Positions 1-7,625 of a DNA stretch of 64,000 nucleotides are shown piece by piece (within the stretch, counting starts at the first letter, position 1; every line of letters starts with the position of its first letter). The stretch is taken from positions 1 through 64,000 of the forward strand of contig NZ_QPLJ01000015.1 in the NCBI RefSeq assembly GCF_003340555.1, given 5' to 3'. The notes under the pieces are model-generated. The model made no database searches. It was not told the DNA's origin and was given only the letters and a program-made list of their open reading frames with translations. The position numbers were made by a program, and so were the translations under genes. The DNA comes from Jannaschia formosa (GTDB lineage: Bacteria; Pseudomonadota; Alphaproteobacteria; Rhodobacterales; Rhodobacteraceae).

Positions 1-110
1 CTCCGCACGCCAGTCCACCAGCGCACCTGCCAAGACCGCAGATGCCATCGCCCAACCCTCCACTCCCGCTCCACGTAGCGCAAAGAGCCACATCTGCTGA
101 AAATGCGCAA

Positions 111-302
111 CTGTAGTACTAAGGCGGGGCCTATCGTCCCGACCGAGTCGCGGCTCGGGTCGATGATGATCACGAGGGCGACGACCAACACGCCCCGGTT
201 CGCGAGCATGGCGGCGACCTCGGGGATGACCGGCAGAGCGACGGCGCAGATCGACTGGCAACTCCCGTAGTCGAAGAAGATCAGCTGGGTGGGGCCCTCA
301 AG
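111..302 (-). pseudogene. Decayed SCO1/SenC-type copper chaperone fragment
   Basis: Read on the minus strand from about 302 leftwards, one frame gives a segment with FFDYGSCQSICAVALP, then IIIDPSRDSVGTIGPAL. This matches the SCO1/SenC thioredoxin-like core: the CxxxC copper-binding motif (CQSIC) followed by the DPxRD motif about 30 residues later. After about position 111 the resemblance stops, no start codon or upstream domain is visible, and the expected downstream conserved His region is absent from this frame. I read it as a truncated, frameshifted remnant. Bases 1-110 show no gene I can recognise, although one frame stays open to the window edge. Family motifs are seen; pseudogene status is inferred. 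Confidence 0.45.
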
Positions 303-413
303 GTCGGGCTGCATGCGGGGGACGCCGCGACGGCCCGTTGGCCGCCATTGGCTGTCGAAATCAGGGACCGGGTTGGCCACCCAGCCCGGCGCCGGGGCGC
401 CGCGCCTGGCACA

Positions 414-1052
414 TCACGGGATCGGGCCCGCCTCGCACAGGTCCACGAGCACGCAGTCGCCGCAGCGCGGTGCGCGGGCGCGGCAGATGCGCTTGCCGTG
501 GTCGAGCAGCAGCAGGTGGCCCGGCATTCGGTACGCCTCGGGGATACGTCCGTCGAGGCTGGCGGCGGTCTGCGCCTCGGTCCTGCCCTGCGCCAGCCCG
601 GTCCGGTTGCAGACCCGGTGGACATGGGTGTCGACGGCGATGACCGGCTGGCCGAAGGTGAAGTGCAGCACGAGGTCGGCGCATTTCCGGCCGACCCCCG
701 GCAGCGACATCAGGCCCTTGCGGTCCTCTGGCACACGGCAACCGTGCTCCTCGATCAGCCTGCGGCACATCTTGCGGAGGTTCCGCGCCTTCACGTTGTA
801 GAGCCCGCAGGGCCGGATCGCGCTCGTGATCTGCTCGTCGGCCAGCGCGAGGATGCCCTCGGGCGTGTCGGCGAGCGCGAAGAGCGCGTCCGCCGCGGCG
901 GCGGTGTCGCGGTCGAGGCTTTGGGCCGAGAGCATGCAGGACACGACCGAACGGAAGGCCGTGCGGCCGCCCTTGGCCTTCGGCGGGGCGATGTCGGGAT
1001 TGGTGGCGCGGAGGCGGGCGAAGACCTCCGCCATCTGGTCGGGATCGAGCAT
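414..1052 (-). CDS. nth: Endonuclease III (DNA glycosylase/AP lyase)
   Basis: Removes oxidised pyrimidines from DNA and cleaves the AP site (base excision repair). The 212-aa product has the helix-hairpin-helix LPGVGRK at residues 117-123 with the catalytic Lys123, the catalytic Asp141 in AVDTHVHR, and a C-terminal [4Fe-4S] loop with cysteines at about 190, 197, 200 and 206 in the canonical C-x6-C-x2-C-x5-C spacing. The length is normal for the family. The ATG at 1052 is the only sensible start; the open frame upstream reads into a neighbouring gene in another frame. It lies 38 bases after the YigZ-type gene on the same strand. Confidence 0.95.
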   Translation of the reverse strand: MLDPDQMAEVFARLRATNPDIAPPKAKGGRTAFRSVVSCMLSAQSLDRDTAAAADALFALADTPEGILALADEQITSAIRPCGLYNVKARNLRKMCRRLIEEHGCRVPEDRKGLMSLPGVGRKCADLVLHFTFGQPVIAVDTHVHRVCNRTGLAQGRTEAQTAASLDGRIPEAYRMPGHLLLLDHGKRICRARAPRCGDCVLVDLCEAGPIP

Positions 1053-1090
1053 GGATGTGCAGCTAGGGCGGCCGGTTCGCCCGGGCAGGG

Positions 1091-1438
1091 TCAGAGCGTG
1101 TCGAGATAGGTGCGCACGGCGGTCTGAACGTGGCGGAAGCGATCGCCGCCGAGTTGCTTGCCGCCGTACCAGCGGGTGACGATGACGACGTGGTCGTGCA
1201 GCCCCGCGCGCTTCAGCATGCGCAGGATGACCATGCCGGCGCCCGCCTCGCCGTCGTCGTTCTTGGCCGCTCCTTCCGCGCCGATCAGGCCCCAGCTGTT
1301 GTGGGTCGCCTTCGCGAAGGCCTTGTCGCGGCAAAGCGCCTTCACCACGGCCTTCGCCGCCTCGGCATCGGTGGCGGGCGCGCCGGTGACGGCGTAGCGG
1401 CTGCCCCGGTCGTTGATGTCGAGGTGGAGCGTCTTCAC
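1091..1438 (-). CDS. YigZ/IMPACT family protein (UPF0029 N-domain)
   Basis: A 115-aa protein corresponding to the N-terminal UPF0029/IMPACT domain: the signature run THNSWGLIG, DDGEAGAGM, VIVTRWYGGKQLGGDR is present. Family members are conserved but their biochemical role is not settled; E. coli YigZ is structurally a two-domain protein, whereas this one lacks the second, EF-G-like domain. The GTG start at 1438 overlaps the TGA of the upstream M20 gene as GTGA, which argues strongly for this start and for translational coupling. Family assignment is firm, function unknown. Confidence 0.85.
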   Translation of the reverse strand: MKTLHLDINDRGSRYAVTGAPATDAEAAKAVVKALCRDKAFAKATHNSWGLIGAEGAAKNDDGEAGAGMVILRMLKRAGLHDHVVIVTRWYGGKQLGGDRFRHVQTAVRTYLDTL

Positions 1439-2700
1439 GCGCCCAGCAGGCGGTGCAGCGACAGCGCCATGACCTTGCCCGCGTCGACCATGTCGTCGAT
1501 CCCGATCCACTCGTCGGGCTGGTGAGCGAGGTCCAGAACGCCGGGCCCGTAGGCGATGCAGTTCCGCAGCCGTCCGATCCGGTCGATATGCTTCTGGTCG
1601 TAGGTGCCGGGCGAGACGACGAAGCCCGCGTCGCGGCCCATCACGTCGGCGACGGCGCGGCGCACCGTCTCGACGATGGGCGCGTCCTCGGGCGTCATCG
1701 TCGGCAGCACCTCGAAGAGGTCGCGGATCTCGTAGCGGAAGCCGGGACGCGCGGCGCGGACCCGCTCCATCAGGGCATGCATCTCGGCCTTGACCTCGGC
1801 GATGTCCTCCTCGGGCAGGAAGCGGCGGTCGATGGTCAGAACGCAGCGGTCGGGGACGCAGGCCGAGGGCAGGCCGGTATAGCCTTCGGGCTGGATCGGT
1901 TCCCCCCCGTGGATCGAATTGAGGTTCACCGTGGGCTGCCGCGCGCCGTCTGGAATGACCGGCGCCTCGGTTCGGCGGCCGGCGAGGAGGGGGAGCAGCG
2001 TACGCTCCATCTCGTCGATGACGGCGCCCATGTGGCGCACGGCGCAATCGCCGAGGAAGGGCATGGAGCCGTGGGCGATGCGGCCCTTCGTCTCGATCTC
2101 GGCCCACCAGACGCCGCGGTGGCCGAGACAGATGCGGTCCTTGCCCAGCGGCTCGGGGATGATGACGTGATCGACATGGGCGAAGCGGCCGAGCTCCGCC
2201 AGATGGGCGACGCCGCCATAGCCGCCCGATTCCTCGTCGGCGGTGGCGCTGATCTCGATGGCCCCCGCGAAGCCGGGGCAGAGATCGGCGAAGGCCTCGG
2301 CGGCGACGATCGAGGTGGCGAGCCCGCCCTTCATGTCGCAGGCGCCGCGGCCCCAGACGCGGCCTTCGGCGATCTCTCCGCCGAACGGGTCGCGGGTCCA
2401 GCCCTCGCCCACCGCGACGACATCGTGATGGGAGTTGAAATGCACCGTCTCGCCCGGAGCCTTGCCTTCCAGCCTGCAGATCGCGTTCCAGCGCGGATAG
2501 GCGTCGCTGTCGCCCAGCGCACCCTCGGCGCGGATCATCTCGACCTGCCAACCGCGGTCGCGCATCCGGCCTGCGACCAGATCGCATATGGCGCGGTAAT
2601 GCGTGCCGGGCGGGTTCAGGGTGGGGATGCGGATCAGGTCGGCGGTCAGCGCGGCGATCTCGTCGGCGCGGGCCTCGATTTCGGTCAGAAGGGCGTCCAT
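1435..2700 (-). CDS. M20 family deacylase (ArgE/DapE-like)
   Basis: Zn-dependent amidohydrolase of the M20 peptidase family, 421 aa. Metal-binding landmarks are visible: HFNSHHDVV near residue 90 (His, Asp), GRGACDMKGG with the bridging Asp, ADEESGG with the catalytic and metal Glu pair, and a late LAHQPDEW His. The dimerisation domain sits in the middle, after GHRGVWWAEIETKG. Closest in type to acetylornithine deacetylase / succinyl-diaminopimelate desuccinylase-like enzymes, but the exact substrate cannot be read from sequence. It is the first gene of a minus-strand run with the YigZ and nth genes; its ATG at 2700 is 75 bases from a divergent membrane-protein gene. Confidence 0.85.
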   Translation of the reverse strand: MDALLTEIEARADEIAALTADLIRIPTLNPPGTHYRAICDLVAGRMRDRGWQVEMIRAEGALGDSDAYPRWNAICRLEGKAPGETVHFNSHHDVVAVGEGWTRDPFGGEIAEGRVWGRGACDMKGGLATSIVAAEAFADLCPGFAGAIEISATADEESGGYGGVAHLAELGRFAHVDHVIIPEPLGKDRICLGHRGVWWAEIETKGRIAHGSMPFLGDCAVRHMGAVIDEMERTLLPLLAGRRTEAPVIPDGARQPTVNLNSIHGGEPIQPEGYTGLPSACVPDRCVLTIDRRFLPEEDIAEVKAEMHALMERVRAARPGFRYEIRDLFEVLPTMTPEDAPIVETVRRAVADVMGRDAGFVVSPGTYDQKHIDRIGRLRNCIAYGPGVLDLAHQPDEWIGIDDMVDAGKVMALSLHRLLGA

Positions 2701-2775
2701 GCGCGTCACTTGGCCACGAAACGCCGGCGGGCGCCAGAGGTGGACAGGCGCGCGGGGCTCGCCGATAGAAGGCGC

Positions 2776-3087
2776 ATGTTCGTCGATGTCGTGTTTCCCC
2801 TTCTGGGCCTGGCCCTGCTGGCCTGGTTCGTCCCCGCGGGGATCGGCAAGCTGCTGCCCGAAGGGGTGGGCTGGCTGGTCGTGAACGGCCTCGTCTCCTT
2901 CATGCTGCTGGCGATCGTGGCGGCTTCGGGCTTCGTGCTGCTCTATGGCGAGGCGGGCGGAGCGGTCTGGCGCGAGGCGCCCTGGCACTTCGTCCTGCTC
3001 TCGGCGCGCAGCGCGCTGCTCTGGGCGCCGATCCTCGTGCTGTCGCTGGCCAACCTGCCGCGCAAATGGACCGAGGCGGAATGGTGA
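2776..3087 (+). CDS. Small membrane protein, unknown function
   Basis: A 103-aa hydrophobic protein with about three membrane segments (roughly residues 5-24, 33-56 and 70-92) separated by short polar turns and ending in a charged tail. I recognise no domain. It starts at ATG 2776, divergent from the M20 gene, and is followed by two further membrane proteins on the same strand, suggesting a small conserved operon of envelope proteins. Coding is supported by frame preservation, strong GC bias at third positions and a plausible topology. Confidence 0.65.
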   Translation: MFVDVVFPLLGLALLAWFVPAGIGKLLPEGVGWLVVNGLVSFMLLAIVAASGFVLLYGEAGGAVWREAPWHFVLLSARSALLWAPILVLSLANLPRKWTEAEW

Positions 3088-3142
3088 CCCGTCTTGACCG
3101 CGCCCCCGCGCGCCCACAGGTCGACCGCGACGGAGGCCGCCG

Positions 3143-3409
3143 ATGATCCCCATTCCCCGCCTGCTGATCGTGCTCGCCGTCGCGCTGACGGTGGTCTACA
3201 TCTCGCTCTGGTTCTATGCCCGCGCCGGCCTGAAGGAGCGGCTGCAGGAGCAGTGGGCGCAGGAGCGGCCGCCCCTGCCGGAGCATACCTTCGTCGAGAA
3301 CGGGCTGCGCGACGCCACTCCCCACCTGCGCCGCAAGCTGATCCTCGGCGTCTACGTCTTCCCGCTGACCCTGGTCTTCGGGGCCGCCCTGGTCCTCAAC
3401 AGCCTCTAG
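3143..3409 (+). CDS. Small two-TM membrane protein, unknown
   Basis: An 88-aa protein with an N-terminal membrane segment (about residues 6-24), a charged central stretch of about 35 residues containing LRRKLILG, and a C-terminal membrane segment (about 67-86). No known domain recognised. It follows the previous gene by 55 bases and ends 9 bases before the DUF1523 gene, with an AGGAG ribosome site for the next gene at its end, so the three genes are probably cotranscribed. Function unknown. Confidence 0.65.
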   Translation: MIPIPRLLIVLAVALTVVYISLWFYARAGLKERLQEQWAQERPPLPEHTFVENGLRDATPHLRRKLILGVYVFPLTLVFGAALVLNSL

Positions 3410-3418
3410 GAGATCCCG

Positions 3419-4036
3419 ATGCGCCTCGTGAAACTCGTGCTTCTGCTGATCGTCGCGCTGATCGTCGGCGGGTTTCTGCACTACAACCTGCCCGACCGGG
3501 ACATCGTGCGGATCACCGGGACCGAGGTCATCCGGGTCGACACCTCCGGCTGGAACGCGCCCTTCTACTCGGGTCCCGATCTCGGCAACGAGGCCAATGC
3601 CAGCCGCGACGTGCGCTTCATCAACGCGGTGGACGAGAATCGCCGCCCCCGCGTCTACCGCAACCAGGACACCGGTTTCTGGCCGCCCTACTTCAAGTTC
3701 GACTCGGGCAACCTGCAGGCAGAGGCGAACGACTACGATTCGGACCTGACGCCGGAATGGGTCGCGGTGCGCCATTACGGCTGGCGCCTGGAATGGCTGT
3801 CGATCTACCCGAACGCCGTCTCGATCCGGCCGGTGGCGGGGCCGGAGGTGACGCTGATCCCGTGGTTCAACATCGTCTTCCTGCTTGTGGTGCTGGCCCT
3901 CGTCTGGGCCATCGCGGTCCGGGTCATGCGCCTGCGCCGCCGTCTCGCCGCCGACGCGAGCGAGGCCTGGGACGATGCGGGCGACCAGTTGGCCGAGCGG
4001 CGGCGTGGCATCCGTGACTGGTTCCGGGGCAGGTGA
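3419..4036 (+). CDS. DUF1523 family membrane protein
   Basis: A 205-aa protein with an N-terminal membrane segment (residues 4-22), a conserved extracytoplasmic region and a second membrane segment near residues 148-168, then a basic cytoplasmic tail. The middle contains the family hallmarks: NLPDRDIVRITGTEV, WNAPFYSGPD, and QDTGFWPPYFKFD followed by YGWRLEWLSIYPNA. This is the DUF1523 family common in Rhodobacteraceae; its role is unknown. It is preceded by an AGGAG ribosome-binding site and is last in a run of three membrane-protein genes, ending at a hairpin. Confidence 0.85.
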   Translation: MRLVKLVLLLIVALIVGGFLHYNLPDRDIVRITGTEVIRVDTSGWNAPFYSGPDLGNEANASRDVRFINAVDENRRPRVYRNQDTGFWPPYFKFDSGNLQAEANDYDSDLTPEWVAVRHYGWRLEWLSIYPNAVSIRPVAGPEVTLIPWFNIVFLLVVLALVWAIAVRVMRLRRRLAADASEAWDDAGDQLAERRRGIRDWFRGR

Positions 4037-4061
4037 CGGACGAGGCGGGGCTCCTCGTCCG
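4037..4061. terminator. Hairpin between convergent genes
   Basis: A 9-bp inverted repeat (CGGACGAGG at 4037-4045 with CCTCGTCCG at 4053-4061, 7-base loop) directly after the DUF1523 stop and before the 3' end of mnhG. No T-tract follows, so it would be an imperfect intrinsic terminator, possibly working in both directions. Confidence 0.45.
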
Positions 4062-4090
4062 CGGACGACGCGCAGCGGGAGAGGCGCGCC

Positions 4091-4444
4091 CTACCGCTTC
4101 GGCGCCTCGCGCACGCCCAGCTTCATCTTCGCGGTCGGGTCGACCTTCGTCGGCGCCCAGAGCGGCACGCCCGACCGGAAGGCCGCGCGGCCGATCATGT
4201 GGGCGGCCACCGGCGCCGTCAGCAGCAGGAACAGCACGATGATCACCGCCCGGGCGATCGTCGGCACGTCGCCGAGGCCCACCGCTACCGCCAGCATGAT
4301 GAGGCCCGAGGCCAGCGTCCCGGCCTTGGTGGTCGCGTGCATCCGGATCAGCACGTCGGGCAGCCGCAGGATGCCCAGCCCCGCGACGAAGGCGAAGAAG
4401 CCGCCCAGCAGGACGCAGGCGGACAGGAAGAGCTCCAGGATCAT
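4091..4444 (-). CDS. mnhG: Na+/H+ antiporter subunit G
   Basis: Smallest-class integral subunit of the Mrp/Mnh/Pha multisubunit cation/proton antiporter in the inner membrane. The 117-aa protein has three membrane helices and the family signature GLGILRLPDVLIRMHATTKAG (residues about 22-42, abbreviated here) followed by LLLTAPVAAHMIGRAA. It is the last gene of the operon; its ATG overlaps the TGA of mnhF by 4 bases. The C-terminal tail with basic residues is cytoplasmic by positive-inside reasoning. Confidence 0.93.
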   Translation of the reverse strand: MILELFLSACVLLGGFFAFVAGLGILRLPDVLIRMHATTKAGTLASGLIMLAVAVGLGDVPTIARAVIIVLFLLLTAPVAAHMIGRAAFRSGVPLWAPTKVDPTAKMKLGVREAPKR

Positions 4445-4830
4445 GGCAGGTCCTCGATGTCCGGGACGGGCTCGGGCCGGGGCGCCACCGGCTCGGGCGT
4501 CTGGGTCAGCTTGCCCGAGGGCGCGCGGTCGGTCTTGCGCTCGATGAACCGGGCCAGCGCCACGGTCGCGAGGAATCCGATCAGCGCCAGCACGACGGCC
4601 ACGTCGAGGAACGCGGTCGAGCCGCTTTCAAAGACGAAGAGCCCGCAGAAGGCGACGATCAGAACCGTCATCGTGTCGAGCGCGACGACCCGGTCGGGCA
4701 GGCTCGGCCCCTTCGCCAGCCGCACGAAGGCCAGCACGATGCCCGCCATCACCATCACGAACCCGGCCTGCACCGAGAAGGCTAGGATCGGCATGGTGGC
4801 GGTCAGCGGCAGGGTCACGGCCTCGTTCAT
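4441..4830 (-). CDS. mnhF: Na+/H+ antiporter subunit F
   Basis: Mrp complex subunit F (MrpF/PhaF), 129 aa, with three membrane helices and the conserved central motif RLAKGPSLPDRVVALDTMT. The C-terminus carries a proline-rich extension of about 30 residues not needed for the membrane core. The start overlaps the mnhE stop and its stop overlaps the mnhG start, both as 4-base ATGA overlaps, so stoichiometric coupled translation is expected. Confidence 0.93.
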   Translation of the reverse strand: MNEAVTLPLTATMPILAFSVQAGFVMVMAGIVLAFVRLAKGPSLPDRVVALDTMTVLIVAFCGLFVFESGSTAFLDVAVVLALIGFLATVALARFIERKTDRAPSGKLTQTPEPVAPRPEPVPDIEDLP

Positions 4831-5306
4831 TCCAGCGCCTCCCGCACCCAGCGTTCCATGCCGTTGGTGATGTCGCTGGCGATCTTCTCGGGATCGTCGG
4901 CGAACATCGCGTGGACGAAGAGGGTGTTGCAGTCCGCCGTGACGTCCAGGCTCAGCGTGCCGGGGGTGAGCGAGATCAGGTTGGTGACCAGCAGCACCTC
5001 GGCCTCGCCCTTGGCCTTCAGCGGCACCGCGATGATGCCGGGGCGTGCCCGGTGGCGCGGCGTCAGCACGTCCCAGGCGACCGAGAGCGACGAGACGATC
5101 AGCTCGTAGTGGAACAGGACGACCAGCTTCAGCCAGCGCCAGACCTTTGTGAAGTAGCCGCCGCCCCGGTTCTCGAAGAGCGGCTGCGCCACCCAGAGCG
5201 CGAAGAACCCGATCACCATGCCGACGGCCAGCCCCGCCAGCGTGAAGGTGCCGGTCAGCGCCGCCCAGGCGATGGCGAGCAGGATGTTCAGGAGAAACAG
5301 GCTCAT
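4827..5306 (-). CDS. mnhE: Na+/H+ antiporter subunit E
   Basis: Mrp complex subunit E, 159 aa. Two N-terminal membrane helices (residues 5-23 and 26-45) are followed by a hydrophilic domain with the family features VPLKAKGEAEVLLVTNLISLTPG (quoted in part) and LDVTADCNTLFVHAMFADD. Length and layout match MrpE/PhaE. ATGA overlaps on both sides tie it to mnhD and mnhF. Confidence 0.92.
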   Translation of the reverse strand: MSLFLLNILLAIAWAALTGTFTLAGLAVGMVIGFFALWVAQPLFENRGGGYFTKVWRWLKLVVLFHYELIVSSLSVAWDVLTPRHRARPGIIAVPLKAKGEAEVLLVTNLISLTPGTLSLDVTADCNTLFVHAMFADDPEKIASDITNGMERWVREALE

Positions 5307-6814
5307 TGCAGGATCTCCTCCTCTCCGAGGACGGCGGCGATGTAGGCGGACGGGTCGAGAAGCTCGCCCGCGGCCCGTTCGGCGACCAGCACGAAGGGCT
5401 CGGGGAAGAGGCCGATCAGCACCGTCATCAGGGCGAGCGCACCGATGGGCGTCAGCAGGGCCATCCGCTCACCGGGGCGCAGGGTCGAGAGGCTGGGCAC
5501 CGTGCCGCCGGGATGCGGCTTCCAGAAGGCCTGCCCCCAGATCTTGGTCATCGAGTAGATCGTCATCAGCCCGACCGCCAGCGCCGTGAAGGCGACGACC
5601 CAGAGCTGCAGGTCCATCGACGCCTTCACAAGCACGTATTTCGCCCAGAAGCCCGATAGCGGCGGAAAGCCCGCGAGGCTGAAGGCCGGGATCAGGAACA
5701 GGAAGGCCAGAAGCGGCGCCCCCTTGTAGAGCCCGCCGATATGGCCGAGTTCGGTCGCGCCGGCGATGCGGTTGGCGACGCCCGAGACGAGGAACAGGTT
5801 GGCCTTCACGATGATGTGGTGGACGAGGTAGAACACCCCGCCCATAAGCGCGAGCGGCGTCATCAGCGCGAGGCCCAGCACCATGTAGCCGATCTGGCTG
5901 ATGATGTGGAACGACAGGATGCGGCGGAAATCGGTCTGCGCCGCCGCGCCCAGCACGCCCGTCACCATGGTCAGGCAGGCCACCCAGAGCAGGATCGTAT
6001 GCGTGAAGGCGATGTCCTGGGTGAAGACCAGCGTGAACATCCGCATCATCGCGTAGACGCCGACCTTGGTCAGCAGCCCCGCGAAGACCGCCGAGACCGC
6101 GAAGCTCGGCGTGTGGTAGGAGGCGGGCAGCCAGAAGAACAGCGGGAAGACCGCCGCCTTCACGCCGAAGCCGACCATGAACATCATCGCGATGACGGTC
6201 ATCAGGCCCGGATCGACGGTCGGGGCGATGCGGCTCAGATCGGCCAGGTTCAGCGTCCCGGTCGTCCCGTAGAGAAGGCCGATGCCGCTGAGGAACAGGA
6301 TCGTCGAGACGAGGTTCAGCGTCACGTACTTGATCCCGGCGTCCAGCTGCACCCGCTTGCCGCCCAGCACCAGGAGGCCGAAGGACGAGATCAGCATGAC
6401 CTCGAACCAGACATAGAGGTTGAACAGGTCTCCGGTCAGGAACGCGCCCGACACGCCCGCGATCAGAACCTGGAACAGGGCGTGATAGCCCAACTCCTCC
6501 ATGTCGCCGTCGATCTCGGCCACGGCGTAGACCGCGACGGCGAGGCCGGTGATCCCGGTGATGACCACCATCACCGCCGACAGGGTGTCTGCGACCAGCG
6601 TGATCCCGAAGGGCGCGGGCCATTCGCCCATCTGCGCGGCCTGCGGACCGTAGGACAGCACCTCGATCAGAAGCAGCACGCCGAGGAACAGCGTGACCGC
6701 CGAGCCGAAGACCGAAATCCACCGCCCCTCCGGCCCGCGCCGGAACAGGAAGGCCAGCACCGCCGTCGCGAAGGGCAGGACGATCGGCAGCGGAAGAAGC
6801 CAGGTCGCGCTCAT
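5303..6814 (-). CDS. mnhD: Na+/H+ antiporter subunit D
   Basis: Mrp complex subunit D, 503 aa, homologous to the proton-pumping NuoL/M/N subunits of complex I. It has about 14 membrane helices; recognisable landmarks are FNLYVWFEVMLISSFGLL with the conserved membrane Glu, FGVKAAVFPLFFWLPASYHT with the conserved Lys and proline break, and the helix-7/8 region RILSFHIISQIGYMVLG. These charged residues form the proton path in the family. Overlaps of 4 bases join it to mnhC and mnhE. Confidence 0.95.
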   Translation of the reverse strand: MSATWLLPLPIVLPFATAVLAFLFRRGPEGRWISVFGSAVTLFLGVLLLIEVLSYGPQAAQMGEWPAPFGITLVADTLSAVMVVITGITGLAVAVYAVAEIDGDMEELGYHALFQVLIAGVSGAFLTGDLFNLYVWFEVMLISSFGLLVLGGKRVQLDAGIKYVTLNLVSTILFLSGIGLLYGTTGTLNLADLSRIAPTVDPGLMTVIAMMFMVGFGVKAAVFPLFFWLPASYHTPSFAVSAVFAGLLTKVGVYAMMRMFTLVFTQDIAFTHTILLWVACLTMVTGVLGAAAQTDFRRILSFHIISQIGYMVLGLALMTPLALMGGVFYLVHHIIVKANLFLVSGVANRIAGATELGHIGGLYKGAPLLAFLFLIPAFSLAGFPPLSGFWAKYVLVKASMDLQLWVVAFTALAVGLMTIYSMTKIWGQAFWKPHPGGTVPSLSTLRPGERMALLTPIGALALMTVLIGLFPEPFVLVAERAAGELLDPSAYIAAVLGEEEILQ

Positions 6815-7203
6815 CGTGCCTCGGCGCTCCGAAGGGGATCTGCCGCCTCGCCCTCGCGCGGCTCAGCCAGCCGCATCTCGTCGCTGTCGAGCGTGCCGAG
6901 GTTCTGGTAGCCGCGATAGATCAGCACCAGCGCGAAGGCGAAGAGGCCGAAGCCGATGACGATGGCCGTCAGCACCAGCGCCTGGGGCAGGGCGTTCGCC
7001 ACGCCCGCGGGCGGCAGGTCCGCGCCGGGCGCGATCAGCGGTGGCGCCTCGGGCGTCAGGCCGCCGGCGGAGAAGATCAGCAGGTTCGCCGCGTTCGACA
7101 GCAGGACGAGGCCGAACAGGAAGCGCAGCACGTTGCGGGCCAGCATCAGGTAGACCGACGCGGTGACCAGCGCGCCGACCATGATGGCGACGAAGACCTC
7201 CAT
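6811..7203 (-). CDS. mnhC: Na+/H+ antiporter subunit C
   Basis: Mrp complex subunit C, 130 aa, the NuoK-like subunit with three membrane helices; ALPQALVLTAIVIGFGLFAF is the diagnostic second/third-helix motif, preceded by LLSNAANLLIFSAG. The ATG at 7203 shares one base with the TGA of mnhB (TGATG), which fixes the start. The C-terminal 25 residues form a polar tail. Confidence 0.93.
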   Translation of the reverse strand: MEVFVAIMVGALVTASVYLMLARNVLRFLFGLVLLSNAANLLIFSAGGLTPEAPPLIAPGADLPPAGVANALPQALVLTAIVIGFGLFAFALVLIYRGYQNLGTLDSDEMRLAEPREGEAADPLRSAEAR

Positions 7204-7625
7204 CAGACCTCTTCCTCCAGGGCCAGGACAAGGGTCAGGACCGAGCCCATGACCACGAGATAGACGCCGATGTCGAAGACGAGGATGTTCGAGATCGGGA
7301 TACCCTTCGTGTCCGGACCCGGCCACAGGAACAGCCATTGCCCGGTGAAGAGCGCGTCGCCCGGGATTGCCGCGAAGGCCCCGGCGGCCAGCGCCACGCC
7401 CAGACCCACCATGGCGATTGTCTGCGGCTCCAGCCGCAGGGCCTCGCGCGCGGCGCGGCAACCGTGGGCGATGGCATAGAGGATGAAGCCGGTCGCGGCG
7501 ATCAGGCCACCGATGAAGCCGCCGCCCGGCTCGTTATGGCCGCGCAGCAGCATCCAGATCGAGAACATCAGCAGCAGGCCGACCAGCAGGCGCGTGGCGG
7601 CCCGGACGATGAGAGAGGATTTCAT
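7203..7625 (-). CDS. mnhB: Na+/H+ antiporter subunit B
   Basis: Mrp complex subunit B, 140 aa, with four membrane helices. The family signature [15 protein letters not shown] occurs at about residues 28-42. The start ATG at 7625 overlaps the mnhA stop by 4 bases. Subunit B is encoded separately here rather than fused to subunit A. Confidence 0.93.
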   Translation of the reverse strand: MKSSLIVRAATRLLVGLLLMFSIWMLLRGHNEPGGGFIGGLIAATGFILYAIAHGCRAAREALRLEPQTIAMVGLGVALAAGAFAAIPGDALFTGQWLFLWPGPDTKGIPISNILVFDIGVYLVVMGSVLTLVLALEEEV

